A stretch of 64,000 nucleotides of DNA from Alternaria dauci (lineage: Eukaryota > Ascomycota > Dothideomycetes > Pleosporales > Pleosporaceae), in NCBI RefSeq assembly GCF_042100115.1, contig NC_091276.1, positions 372,001 to 436,000 on the forward strand, read 5' to 3'. Shown in pieces: positions 31,701-41,470 of the stretch (the stretch's first letter is position 1; each line of letters begins with the position of its first letter). The notes below the pieces were generated by a model, which was not told where the DNA came from, made no database searches, and saw only the letters and a program-made list of their open reading frames with translations. A program made the translations under genes and the position numbers.

Positions 31701-33957
31701 ATGGCCTATCTGCTTGGTTGGAAAGACATTCTCAGGCCAATCCGCGATGGATACCGCCATCTGTTCCCTACGCCCGACACGGGGCCAACGCCGGAAGAGC
31801 GACGCAGACAGCGCGAGGTAGATCGTCTAAGGGGCTTCGCTTACTTCGATACATTCGACCAGCTCGAGGCGTGGAAGGAGAGCGATTCTGATCCGCTCCA
31901 GCGGGCCAACACGCCGCTGCTGCGAGCGACCGATGGCACTGAGACGCGCAGAGTCAAAGGCCCTGTTCTGCTAATCCATGACTACTCTGGCAATTACCAT
32001 GACTACGAAAGCGTCAGCGCTATTGGTGTAGACGGAGAGTTTTATTCGTGTGAATATCTTCAGTTTGTTGATACGTTTATTTACTTCTCGCATAAGCTGG
32101 CGTGCGTCCCGCCGCCTACGTGGGTCAATTTGCTTCACAGGAATGGCGTCGAGGCACTAGGGACGCTGTTGATCGAGCCGCAGACTGAGGGCTCGGAACG
32201 TCTACTGCAGCATACGGTTGACGAGTCTGGAAACATGCACTTCCCCATGGCGAACAAACTAGCTAGCATCGCGGCACACTTTGGCTTCGACGGCTGGCTC
32301 GTCAACATCGAGAAGCCGTTTCCAAGCGAAGTGTGGAACGCAAAGCTTCTGGAAGCTTTCCTGCTCCAGTTGAAAGCCAACCTAGGAGTCGGCCTGGTCG
32401 CCGGCAGACGGCTCATATGGTAACATCCTCTCACTCACTACCGCCATGACTAACGCGTGACTCGACTTAGGTACGACGCCCTCACTACCTCCAACAAAAT
32501 CTCCTACCAGAACCAAGTCAACGCCGCCAACATGGACTTTGCCCTGGCATGCAGCAACATACTCACAAACTACTGCTGGAAAGAAATCGACGTCTCCGAA
32601 TCAGTAAAGTGGTGCACGTACAGTAGATTCCTGCCCAAGGGAAACATCTACTTCGGCGTGGATGTCTGGGCACAAAACAAGTCTGACTTTAGACATCCAC
32701 GCGTTACATGGCCAGAGGTTCGAGGCGGCGGTACCAATACCGGGATGGCTGTGGCGAAGATGGCCGACTACGGCTTGCCAGTAGGTATTTTTGCGCCTGC
32801 GTGGTCGTTTGAGCATTTCCAGGGTCATGGACGCTGCGTTGAACGTGCTATCTGGGAAGGCGAGTCGCTGCCAGAGGATCTCAAGTGTAGTTGCGGAGAC
32901 TGCGAGTTTTGGCACCCACCAAATAAAGAGTGGCCGGTTCTGCGTACGGCAAAGGAACGCGTGGCGGGCTCGGAGCACGTTTTCTATACGGATTTTAGTC
33001 GTGCTTTTGCAACGCATGGAGAGGAGGCGAGAGACGTGTTTGATGGCCACGATATGCACGCACAGCTAGGCCAGCAATCCATACTGCCCCGTCCAGCCAT
33101 GCTCGCACCCGACCCAGGAGCCGTCAGACTCTCACACCGCATCGAGAATGAAGGAAATCGCCACATCCTAGTCATCACCGCCCAACTGAACCGCACAGCT
33201 AATTCAGAAACGATAGAAGAACACCTCCCTCTCTACAAACTCGACATGCCCGCAGACGGCTCCCTCCATCTCTCTGCCGTACCAAGTCCCGCATCTCCAT
33301 CCTACACAACGCCGCAAACAAAAAACGCGGCCATAAGCTTCTATTTCAAAACCACACATGGGACCCATTACCTCCCCTGTCCTCTACCCAGCGACCCACA
33401 ACAATTAACCGAACGCGTACCCAACGCCCGTATCCGCGAACTAGGCGTTTACCTAAAAGGGCCCTGGAGCGCCCCGGTCGGCGAAACTGTACGAGTACTG
33501 GGCATCAGAGAGATATGCATAACGCCGCGCTTCACACTGCATTGTCCACCTGTGTTTGAGATTGTGGATCTCGAGCTTGTACAGCGTGGGCACGGGCAAG
33601 GACAAAGCGGGGAAGGACATACAGTTCGGTTAACGTGGAAGGTTGGAGGGACGTCTGGGAGCGAGTGGGTCGATAAAGGTACGTTTACGACTCATTAGCG
33701 CATTTTTGTTATGAGATACGGACTGACACTGTTTCTTCTTCGATGCAGGTATGGTGCTTAGTCGTGTCACGGGGCCCATGGCGTGGTTTGTGGTTCGAGT
33801 GGACGGGGTGCTGGTGGGGAGGGTGTATGCGTTGGAGTGTGTTTTGGACGAGAAGGTTGTGGAAGGACGGGCTGGGCAGGATATTGTGGTTGAGGTCACA
33901 GGGGTTGGGTTTGATGGGCACGAGCTTGCGGAGAAGAAGGATGTGCTGCGGTTGTGA
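31701..33957 (+). CDS. Endo-beta-N-acetylglucosaminidase, GH85 (ENGase)
   Basis: Cleaves the chitobiose core of N-glycans. Exons 31701-32419, 32471-33678 and 33749-33957 give 711 aa, with introns of 51 and 70 bp. The GH85 core is plain: FDTFDQLEAW, VLLIHDYSGNYHDYES, FVDTFIYFSH, and the catalytic strand FDGWLVNIE with Asn202 and Glu204. These match the Asn/Glu pair used in the family's substrate-assisted mechanism. It is followed by YDALTTSNKISYQNQVN, IYFGVDVWAQN and GIFAPAWSFEH. The C-terminal part is a beta-sandwich-like region. I see no signal peptide in the chosen form, which fits the cytosolic eukaryotic ENGases that act on free or misfolded glycoprotein glycans. An in-frame ATG at 31485 would add 72 unconvincing residues. 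Confidence 0.93.
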
Positions 33958-34145
33958 TCGTGCTAGAGCATCACGGTCAATACATGTCGATCATTGACTA
34001 TCTATACATGTGTCCACAATCCTCTTCCTCTACGCGTCGCGTCGGTTTGGTGGTTGGGGGACTAGCGTGTCAACGACGTCATCAATACTACCCGTCCTTA
34101 CATCCTTTCGGTCCGCTTTCCTTTGCAGCATATTGCGCGCGTAGA

Positions 34146-35686
34146 ATGAGAGGGCTTATTTGTCGATTGGCGCAAGTGGCAAGCGTCGCACCACGAAGTT
34201 TGTATTCGCCACGGCCATTGCCACGAATTGGGACGTTGTTACTTGCTCGGCAGCTCCACGCATCTACCACCATGTCAAGTCCGGCGAAACGCAAAGCAGA
34301 GAAAGACATATCGCCGCTGAAAGCGAAGAAGAGAAGTACGGAGACAAAAACAAAGACGGTAGTTCCTGCGTACCATCTCACGCCATCAAGACAGGATGAG
34401 TCTGGGGAGATTGTATGGCCCGCGAGAAAGGAGCAGATTGAACGCGCGCGAGAAATTATCAGAGAATGGTAGGTCCATCTACATCCTGTAGCTAGATATC
34501 CGTGCTAAGCCATCATAGTGCCGCAGCCCAGAAACAGACCGTCATCCTCCCGGACAAGGATGCAGACGGACTCTCATCTGGCGCCATACTTCACCATACT
34601 CTCACAGCGCTAGGTCTACCCGCTAACCTCATATCCGTATATTTCCCACCAAAAGGCTCAAACGTCCACGATGAAAGTACAAAGCAAGCCTTGACCGACC
34701 TCTCTCCATCCTACATCTTCATCCTCGACCAAGGCAGCAGAAAAACGCCACCAGTCATCGACCTATCACATACATGCCTCGTCATTGACCACCATTTCGC
34801 TGACGAAGGCGGCTTCCCACAAGGCAGCGAGTACGTGACTGCTCACGATTGCCCGCCTGTCGCAACTAGCGCGCTGTTAACGTACACAATCTGTGTACCA
34901 CTCCATCCCGACCTCATCGAAAAAGTATCTTGGCTATGCGCCCTAGGAACGCACGGCGACCTCGGCACCAGCATAAAATGGGAACCGCCCTTTCCAGATC
35001 TATCCACTACATTCAAATCGCATCCCAAGAAATATATCAATGAGGCTGTGGCCCTGGTAAACGCACCACGCAGATCTGCGGCGTACAACGTGCACGATGC
35101 CTGGGACGCAGTCCTGGCCGCCACAACGCCCGCAGATATCGCCAAGGACGAAACGCTGCATAAAGCTTCGGCAGAGGTACGCCGTGAGACGGAGCGGTGT
35201 ACACATGCGGCTCCACGGTTCTCGGCTGATGCGACGATTGCTGTGCTTACGATTTCCTCGGCCGCGCAGATCCATCCTGTTATCGCGACGCGATGGTCTG
35301 GCACGCTCAAGTCGAATAAACTCGAGATTGTCATGTGCGCGAATGAAGGCTATCTTCCCGGTAAAGTGCATTTTTCGTGTCGTGTGGCCAAGTGCGCGCG
35401 GGCGAGGGAGGATAAAGTCGACATCATCAAGAAGCTAGAGGGTATCGTTGCGGGTGATGAGGAGCTGAGGAGGAGGTTGGGTGAGAGTTTTGCGAGGGGG
35501 CATAAAGAGGCTAGTGGGGGGATTGTGGGGAAGGGGGAGTGGGAGGAGTTTAGGAAGGTGATGGGGGTTGGGGAGGTGGTGAAGAAGAAGGCCGATGCCA
35601 AGAAGGACAGGGAGAAACCGGCGCAGAAGAATACGTTGGTGAATTATTTTGCGAAGAAGGAAAAGGTAGGGGTAGAGGGTGTGTAG
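34146..35686 (+). CDS. DHH-family phosphoesterase with a PIP-box-like C-terminus
   Basis: Predicted metal-dependent phosphoesterase or nuclease of the DHH/RecJ superfamily. Exons 34146-34468 and 34519-35686 (50 bp intron) give 496 aa. Motif I is VILPDKDADGLSSG (Asp120, Asp122 and Asp124). A middle motif is FILDQGS, the DHH motif is VIDHHFAD near residue 200, and a later motif is LGTHGDLG. A C-terminal substrate-binding-like region contains LEIVMCANEGYLPGKVHFSCR. The first 42 residues are basic and Leu/Arg/Ser-rich, like a mitochondrial presequence. A second in-frame ATG (34272) starts a lysine-rich, nuclear-signal-like segment (SPAKRKAEKD, KAKKR). The tail KNTLVNYFAKK resembles a PCNA-binding PIP box with Lys in place of Gln. 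The substrate is unknown: nanoRNA, cyclic nucleotide or single-stranded DNA are all possible. Confidence 0.85.
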
Positions 35687-36844
35687 TAGACGTTGGGTTA
35701 CGTTGTGGTGCCAGACGCTTCTCTCATTTTTTTTTGGCAGAAGCAGCATATTGATAACGCTTTTTGGCCTTTGCTTCCGATCTAAACGAAATCCATTACA
35801 GACTCTACGGCTGGGCAATTCTGACCGTTTAGATGGTTTGCAACGAGAGCCTGCCGAGCTGCGTCTGGAGTACCCGTTTCCAGCGGAAGACGCATTACGA
35901 AAACCCGGTAGACTCTGCGACGCATGTTCCCGCCAAGACGATGAACTAAATGGCATTCAATCTATCAATAGTCAAGACAGGGCGTACGGAGATGAAATGG
36001 CACAAGTCGATGACGTCCAGGTGCATGACCCACCTCTTCCATCCGATTCCTGTTCTAGTACCTGAGGCGAACAGCAGAAAAAGATTACAATTGGGGCTTT
36101 GGCGGCTTTCAGCCAACGATGGGTATCATGGTGTCTCGGTCACGTTTCGGATTAGAAGGGGGTTACGTTATTATGCGGCTGTTGCACCCGAGATGCCGGT
36201 TGATCAGCATCGTCAATCGGGAACAACGAAGAAACCAAACAATCACCCACAAGACACACTCGAAAGTCACATCGAAAATAAAAGCTTCCAAATGCCACCG
36301 TAATCTATCATCTTCCAGACTTCCAAGGTTTCACCACGCCATTTCGAGGTATTCATGCAACCCAACACCAGAAAACCACCGCCTCAGACTATCTTACCAC
36401 CTGCAATATCCATTTTATTACCGTCATACCCTCCCACTCTTACCACTTGTATAAATTGCACCCAGGACCACCAAGCTTCCTTGGCAACTGCCAGGTAGCG
36501 CGTGCCCGTCAGCACTCAATCTGCACGCAACACGCCCATTCGCCAAGGCGTTTACATTGCATGACTCTGTATTCTTCCCCATTGGGCACGGCACTGAGAT
36601 CTGGGGCCGGCTGTTGTCATATGGCGTAGTTTCTGCGTGGCTCCGGGATCCATGCAGTGCTGCCCTGTCTATATGAAGCGATATAGATTGTTTTCGTGGT
36701 CATTAGGATGGGCAATCGGCTGTGTGGCTGGGACGTATAAAAGGTATATATATACTGGAAATGCTGGAGTTGAAATGGAAAGAGTATTCGATACAAACTC
36801 ACATTCTTCTTCGCATCCCATCTCCCCCAGCCCCTCCGTCCAAG
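35687..36844. other. Intergenic region upstream of the AA9 gene
   Basis: Holds the 3' flank of the DHH gene and the promoter of the AA9 gene, including the TATA box given separately. No gene is supported. Confidence 0.5.
36736..36743 (+). promoter_or_regulatory. TATA box of the AA9 gene
   Basis: TATAAAAG lies 109 bp upstream of the AA9 start codon, followed by a TATATATA run. A consensus TATA box at this distance is common for strongly regulated secreted-enzyme genes. Confidence 0.65.
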
Positions 36845-37599
36845 ATGAAGTACACGACTATTCTCCTCGCCGCTGCGGCCTCCGTCTCCGCACACTCGAC
36901 CTGGCAAGAACTCTGGGTCGGCACCGAAGACAAAGCCGGTACCTGTGTGCGAACAGTCAAAGACAACAGCCCCGTCACCAGTCTCACATCGCCGGACATG
37001 TTCTGCGGCCGTGGCCCCGCTACTACATCCGGAGTCTGTGAAGTCGCTGGTACATTAGCCCTCCCCCTCCCCCTTCTCCCTCTCTAAGCTACTAACTTAT
37101 ATGCCCCCTCACAGCCGGCGGTTCCCTAACCGTAGAAATGCACGCACAACCCAACTCCCGCTCGTGCTCCCAACCCGCCATCGGCGGCAACCACTACGGC
37201 CCCGTCCTCATCTACATGGCCAAAGTGTCCGACGCAAAAACCGCGACCTCGGGCTCCTTTTTCAAAGTCGCAGAGGACGGATACACCGGGACCACAGCCT
37301 CATGGGGCACCGAGATTCTCAACGCCAACTGTGGGAAACGCGCGTTTACCGTGCCAAAGAACATTGCGAGTGGAGATTATTTGGTCAGGGCTGAGGCGAT
37401 TGCGTTGCATGCGGGAGCAGGGAATCCGCAGCCGTATGTTAGTTGTTTTCAGGTTAGGGTTACGGGGGGTGGGAGTGCGACGCCGGCCGGTGTTAGCTTT
37501 CCGGGTGCGTATAAGACGAGTGATGCGCTGTTTACAAAGGCGATTTATGATTCGAGCTTCAAGTATGTCAGCCCTGGGCCGGCTGTGTACTCCGGGTAA
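36845..37599 (+). CDS. AA9 lytic polysaccharide monooxygenase (secreted)
   Basis: Copper enzyme that oxidatively cleaves cellulose or related glucans outside the cell. Exons 36845-37049 and 37115-37599 give 229 aa; the 65 bp intron has an ACTAAC branch site. A short signal peptide (MKYTTILLAAAASVSA) precedes His17, which becomes the N-terminal His of the copper 'histidine brace' after cleavage. The second brace His lies in GNHYGPVLIYM, and the conserved Gln/Phe motif is SCFQVRV. Cys pairs expected of the family are present. There is no CBM1 or other binding module and no GPI-like tail, so it is a minimal single-domain AA9. The downstream neighbour is on the opposite strand, 106 bp away. Confidence 0.93.
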
Positions 37600-37705
37600 G
37601 GGTGGGAATCGGTGGTGACAGTTGGGTATGAAGAACTTTATTGTAAATAGTTGTATTACATTTCCGTATGGGTAGAAACAACTCACATCGTATCTCTCCA
37701 TCCTC

Positions 37706-39068
37706 CTACCCATATGCGATACTCAAGGCCCCCACATCTCCACTCTTCATCATACCATCATACTCCAGCACCGCATCAAGCAAAACCTGCGCCCCAAGTG
37801 CACAATGCTCCGGACTCGTATATTCCTCCGGATTATGACTTATCCCCCCTCTACTCGGCACAAAAATCATGCTCGTCGGACAAACCCGACTCGTCCATGC
37901 GCTATCATGTCCCGCCCTACTCTTCATCTCCAAGACCTGCTCTTGACCCACCTGTCCCACTGCCGCCTTCCTCACCGCCGCAATACAATCCGGATGGAAC
38001 TTCGACTCTGGTAAGCCCCACGTACGTTCTACATGGTACATGGTCCCGTTATCCTCTTCCGTAACGACGCGATCAAAAGCACGTAAGATCTCGTCAGAGA
38101 GCTGGGTAACAAGGGCATCCGTATCGCATCTAACATCTACCACGAACCCCACGCCAGCAGGTATAGTGGCCTGCGAACTCGTATCGCTGTTGATCACACC
38201 CACGGTGGCAACGCCCAGTTGGCTGACCAGGGCCGTATCACGCACAGCTGTTATGAGCCGTGACGCCGTGACCAGCGCATCTGCCCTCCCTGCCATGGGC
38301 GTCGTGCCCGAATGACCTTCTCGCCCTGTCACTCTGATAGCATACCATTTCATGCCCTGTACGCTCGTCACGATACCCACGCTCTTCGCTTGCTTCTCCA
38401 GAATAGGACCTTGTTCGATGTGCAATTCGAAGTGAGCGGATAGTCCGTTGGCGCGGTAATCGCAAGGAACAGGGCCTAGGTATCCAGTGTCGCGTAGAGC
38501 TGTTTCCATGGATATACCAGCGGTATCGCGGAGGGCATGGCAGGCGTCTAGATCCGTGCTGCTGTGTGTGCTCCAGACACCCGACGCCATCATTGCGCCA
38601 GGGAAACGCGCGCCTTCTTCGTTTGTCCAGTTTATTAGTGCAAAGGGACAGTAAGTTTGGATGTTGTTCTCATGGAGCGTGCGGAGGACTTCCAGGGCGG
38701 ACTGGACGCCTAGTATGCCGTCGTATCTATCCTGAAATTAGTCTTTCTCCTGTTAGAAGAGAGGAAAGGTGAGTGTACCGTCCACCTGCAGGTTGGGTAT
38801 CCATGTGGCTGCCCATACCGATTGGCGCTTTGTCTTTGGCGGTACCCGGGCGTATAGCGAAGATGTTTCCCATTTGGTCGATTTTGACATCACATCCCAG
38901 ACTCTTGCATTCGCTGACCAGCCAGTCTCGCGCAGCTTTGTCGGACGGGGTCAAGGTTAGGCGGCACATGCCTGTTGATGGAGCCGCGAGAGCGCCATAT
39001 GACGTGCATGTCTCTTGCAGTGTGCTGTTCAGCCTGTCTCCGTTGATTTTGAGGTGTTTCAACGCCAT
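37706..39068 (-). CDS. PYD3: M20-type N-carbamoyl amidohydrolase (beta-ureidopropionase / PYD3-like)
   Basis: Hydrolyses N-carbamoyl-beta-alanine or N-carbamoyl amino acids to the amine, CO2 and ammonia, the last step of reductive pyrimidine breakdown. Exons 39068-38779 and 38726-37706 (52 bp intron) give 436 aa. Metal-site motifs of the family are present: GSHMDTQPAGG, RYDGILGV, NEEGARF, HFELHIEQGP, RAGHDSAW and the C-terminal SRGGISHNPEEYT. The M20 dimerisation insert carries GREGHSGTTPM. It resembles yeast Pyd3 and bacterial hydantoin-pathway carbamoylases; the exact substrate cannot be told from sequence. It is divergent from the dihydropyrimidinase gene over 394 bp, and the two enzymes act in sequence. 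I start at the ATG before ALKHLKINGDR; an upstream in-frame ATG (39134) adds 22 residues. Confidence 0.88.
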
Positions 39069-39462
39069 CCTGGTCGCTTGGAATATTATGGTATGTTGTA
39101 GACTGGTTCTAGGGATCGTACGTAGTGGCGTCAAGTCATCAAGTAGGGTAGCTCCGACGCGTCGGCTTCTAGAAACGCGTCTCCATCACGTATGACTAAC
39201 GCGTATGACTGTGCAGAGTAAATACCTTCTCAAGCGAATTCATACCGCGGATAGGCGTCATGCTTGATAAGAAACGGGAGAGGACGATGGTGGAAGGTGG
39301 GGCAGCGCGAAAGAGGGGTCGAGATACGCACCTCACAAACCTGGACTAGCCTTCCTCCTACAAACACGATAACCGCTGAAATGTATTCTTTAGTATCCGC
39401 GAGTGACCTGAGAGTCTATTCCTTAAGATTAGACCATCTGGAAGGGCTAAAAAGACGTAGCA
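39069..39462. promoter_or_regulatory. Shared divergent promoter of the PYD3-like and PYD2-like genes
   Basis: The 394 bp between the two start codons hold three copies of ACGCGT at 39157-39162, 39175-39180 and 39199-39204. The first lies inside a perfect 12-bp palindrome, CCGACGCGTCGG, at 39154-39165. Two GATA motifs also lie here: TTGATAAG at 39264-39271 and CGATAA at 39367-39372. GATA sites fit known AreA/Nit2 control of nitrogen-source catabolism. ACGCGT is the MluI cell-cycle box in yeasts, but any cell-cycle role here is untested inference. Confidence 0.55.
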
Positions 39463-40938
39463 ATGGAGTACGACCTAATCATCGTCAACGGAATCGTGGT
39501 TTCTGAGATCGAAGTTCAAGAGTGGGATATTGCCATCAAAGACGAGAAGATTGCGAAAGTGGTTCCGAGAGGAGACCTGAAAGATGCAAAAGCGGCGAGG
39601 ACGATAGATGCTGAAGGCGGCTTTGTTATGCCAGGAGGTGTAGACGCTCATGTGCATCTGCAGGAACCTCCGTTATTTGGTAATGGCTCAACGGCAGACA
39701 ACTACGAGACTGGTAGTCGATCAGCAGTATGCGGCGGTACCACTACCATGGTAACGTTTGCGCCACAGAAAAAGACTGAGGATACTCTTCTTGATACCCT
39801 GGCGGCCACCCATGAACGAGCAAAGGACAATTGCTACATTGACTACTCCTTCCACATCATCGTTGGAAACCCGTCGGAAAAAGCACTCTCAGAGTTCAAG
39901 ACTCTGCGTGAAGGAGGCATTTCCTCACTCAAAATCTACATGACGTACGAAGCCCTCCAGCTGCACGACGGCCAGATCCTTGACATCCTCCTCGAAGCGC
40001 GAAAACAAGGCATAACAACCATGATCCACGCCGAAAACGGCCAAGTAATCGACTGGATGACAGCCCAACTAGAAAAGAAGAAGCTCTTCGCACCAAAATA
40101 CCACGGATCCTCGCACCCGCCCATGGCCGAAACAGAAGCGACGTACCGCGCCATCAGCTTATCGGAATTCATGGACACTCCCATCCTCATTGTGCACGTA
40201 TCCACGCCCGCAGCCGCCGCCCACATCAAAGCCGCACAAGACCGCGGGCTACCCATCTACGCAGAAACGTGTCCGCAGTACCTTTTCCTCACCAAACAAG
40301 ACCTTGATCAACCGGGCTTCGAAGGCGCAAAATGTGTATGCTCGCCGCCACCGCGGGACAGCGAGGCAGACTGCGACGTCATCTGGGAAGGCCTTGCGAA
40401 CGGCACTTTTACCATTCTCTCGTCTGACCACTGTCCGTTCCGCTACGACGATGCAGAGACGGGGAAGAAGTCTAGTATCAGTGATGAATATCCGCTGGGG
40501 CACTTTAAGTATATACCAAACGGCTGTCCGGGCATCGAAACACGACTCTCGCTTACCCTCAGTGCAAATCGCCTCAAGCTTACGAAGTTCGTCGAGGTCA
40601 CGTCTGCTAATCCTGCGAAACTGTATGGCTTGTACCCGAAGAAAGGCGCGCTGGTAGAGGGAGAGTCGGATGCGGATATCAATATCTGGTATCCAGAGGG
40701 CAAGATGGAGGAGTTTGAGCTGACGAATAGCATGCTGCATCACGATGTTGATTACACGTCGTTTGAGGGGAGGACGCTGAGGCAGTGGCCGCGGTGGACG
40801 TTGTTGAGGGGAAAGGTGGTTTGGGATAGGGATAATGGGGGGCTGCTGGGGCAGAAGGGATATGGCAGGTTTACGAAGAGGGATGCGAGTAGTCTGGCGA
40901 AACCTACAAAGGAGGGCGAGTGGGTGTTGCCGCTGTAG
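39463..40938 (+). CDS. PYD2: Dihydropyrimidinase / hydantoinase (PYD2-like)
   Basis: Opens the ring of dihydrouracil, dihydrothymine or hydantoins. Single exon, 491 aa. All dinuclear-zinc ligands of the amidohydrolase fold are present: His63 and His65 in DAHVHLQEP, the carbamylated Lys157 in SSLKIYMTYE, His189 in MIHAENG, His245 in IVHVSTP and Asp322 in SSDHCPF. The product-binding region NGCPGIETRL is also conserved. The N-terminal sandwich strand (YDLIIVNGIVV) starts right after the Met, supporting this start. The C-terminus is slightly shorter than the roughly 540 aa of yeast Pyd2. It is divergent from the carbamoyl amidohydrolase gene, so both steps of ring degradation sit side by side. 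Confidence 0.93.
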   Translation: MEYDLIIVNGIVVSEIEVQEWDIAIKDEKIAKVVPRGDLKDAKAARTIDAEGGFVMPGGVDAHVHLQEPPLFGNGSTADNYETGSRSAVCGGTTTMVTFAPQKKTEDTLLDTLAATHERAKDNCYIDYSFHIIVGNPSEKALSEFKTLREGGISSLKIYMTYEALQLHDGQILDILLEARKQGITTMIHAENGQVIDWMTAQLEKKKLFAPKYHGSSHPPMAETEATYRAISLSEFMDTPILIVHVSTPAAAAHIKAAQDRGLPIYAETCPQYLFLTKQDLDQPGFEGAKCVCSPPPRDSEADCDVIWEGLANGTFTILSSDHCPFRYDDAETGKKSSISDEYPLGHFKYIPNGCPGIETRLSLTLSANRLKLTKFVEVTSANPAKLYGLYPKKGALVEGESDADINIWYPEGKMEEFELTNSMLHHDVDYTSFEGRTLRQWPRWTLLRGKVVWDRDNGGLLGQKGYGRFTKRDASSLAKPTKEGEWVLPL

Positions 40939-41470
40939 GCGTGGTTGATGGGGTTGTGTATGCTACGGGGGAGGACGATGCTCGTTTGGGTCTTGCTCGA
41001 TGCTCGTGGGATAATTGCGTCATCCCACGAGCCATGCTGAGGCGAGTGCGAAACGAGGGTCGACGACATGACCTTGACGGATAAAGAATTGGACGCTGAA
41101 GATGGCGAACGACAAGCTTTGTGTGTTTCCTAGTAGAGGCTGGTGTTGCAGCCAGGAGGCGATGGCCAGGGATGACGCGCAGGTGCCGCGGCTCAATCCT
41201 TATCTTATCAGTTCACCCGCAGGTCGCGTCCCACCCCATTCTTGCTTCCTTCGCGACACCACGTCCAATGCGGCCATGTCCATTGCGTCGAATCAGGCCA
41301 TGTATGACTAACAACATGTGGCCGTACTCTTATCAACGGCGCGGCTGGTCTCTGCCGTCTCGCATGCGGACGAAAACCCCATAAAGCTTATTACGCGTCA
41401 ACAGGGCCATGTCTGAGCTTGACGAAGCTTATCCTATGCCAGAACCAGGCTTCTCCGTAGTATAGAGAAT
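40939..41470. other. Intergenic region between the dihydropyrimidinase and FAD hydroxylase genes
   Basis: Both flanking genes are on the plus strand, so this holds the promoter of the FAD hydroxylase. No gene is supported. Confidence 0.5.
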
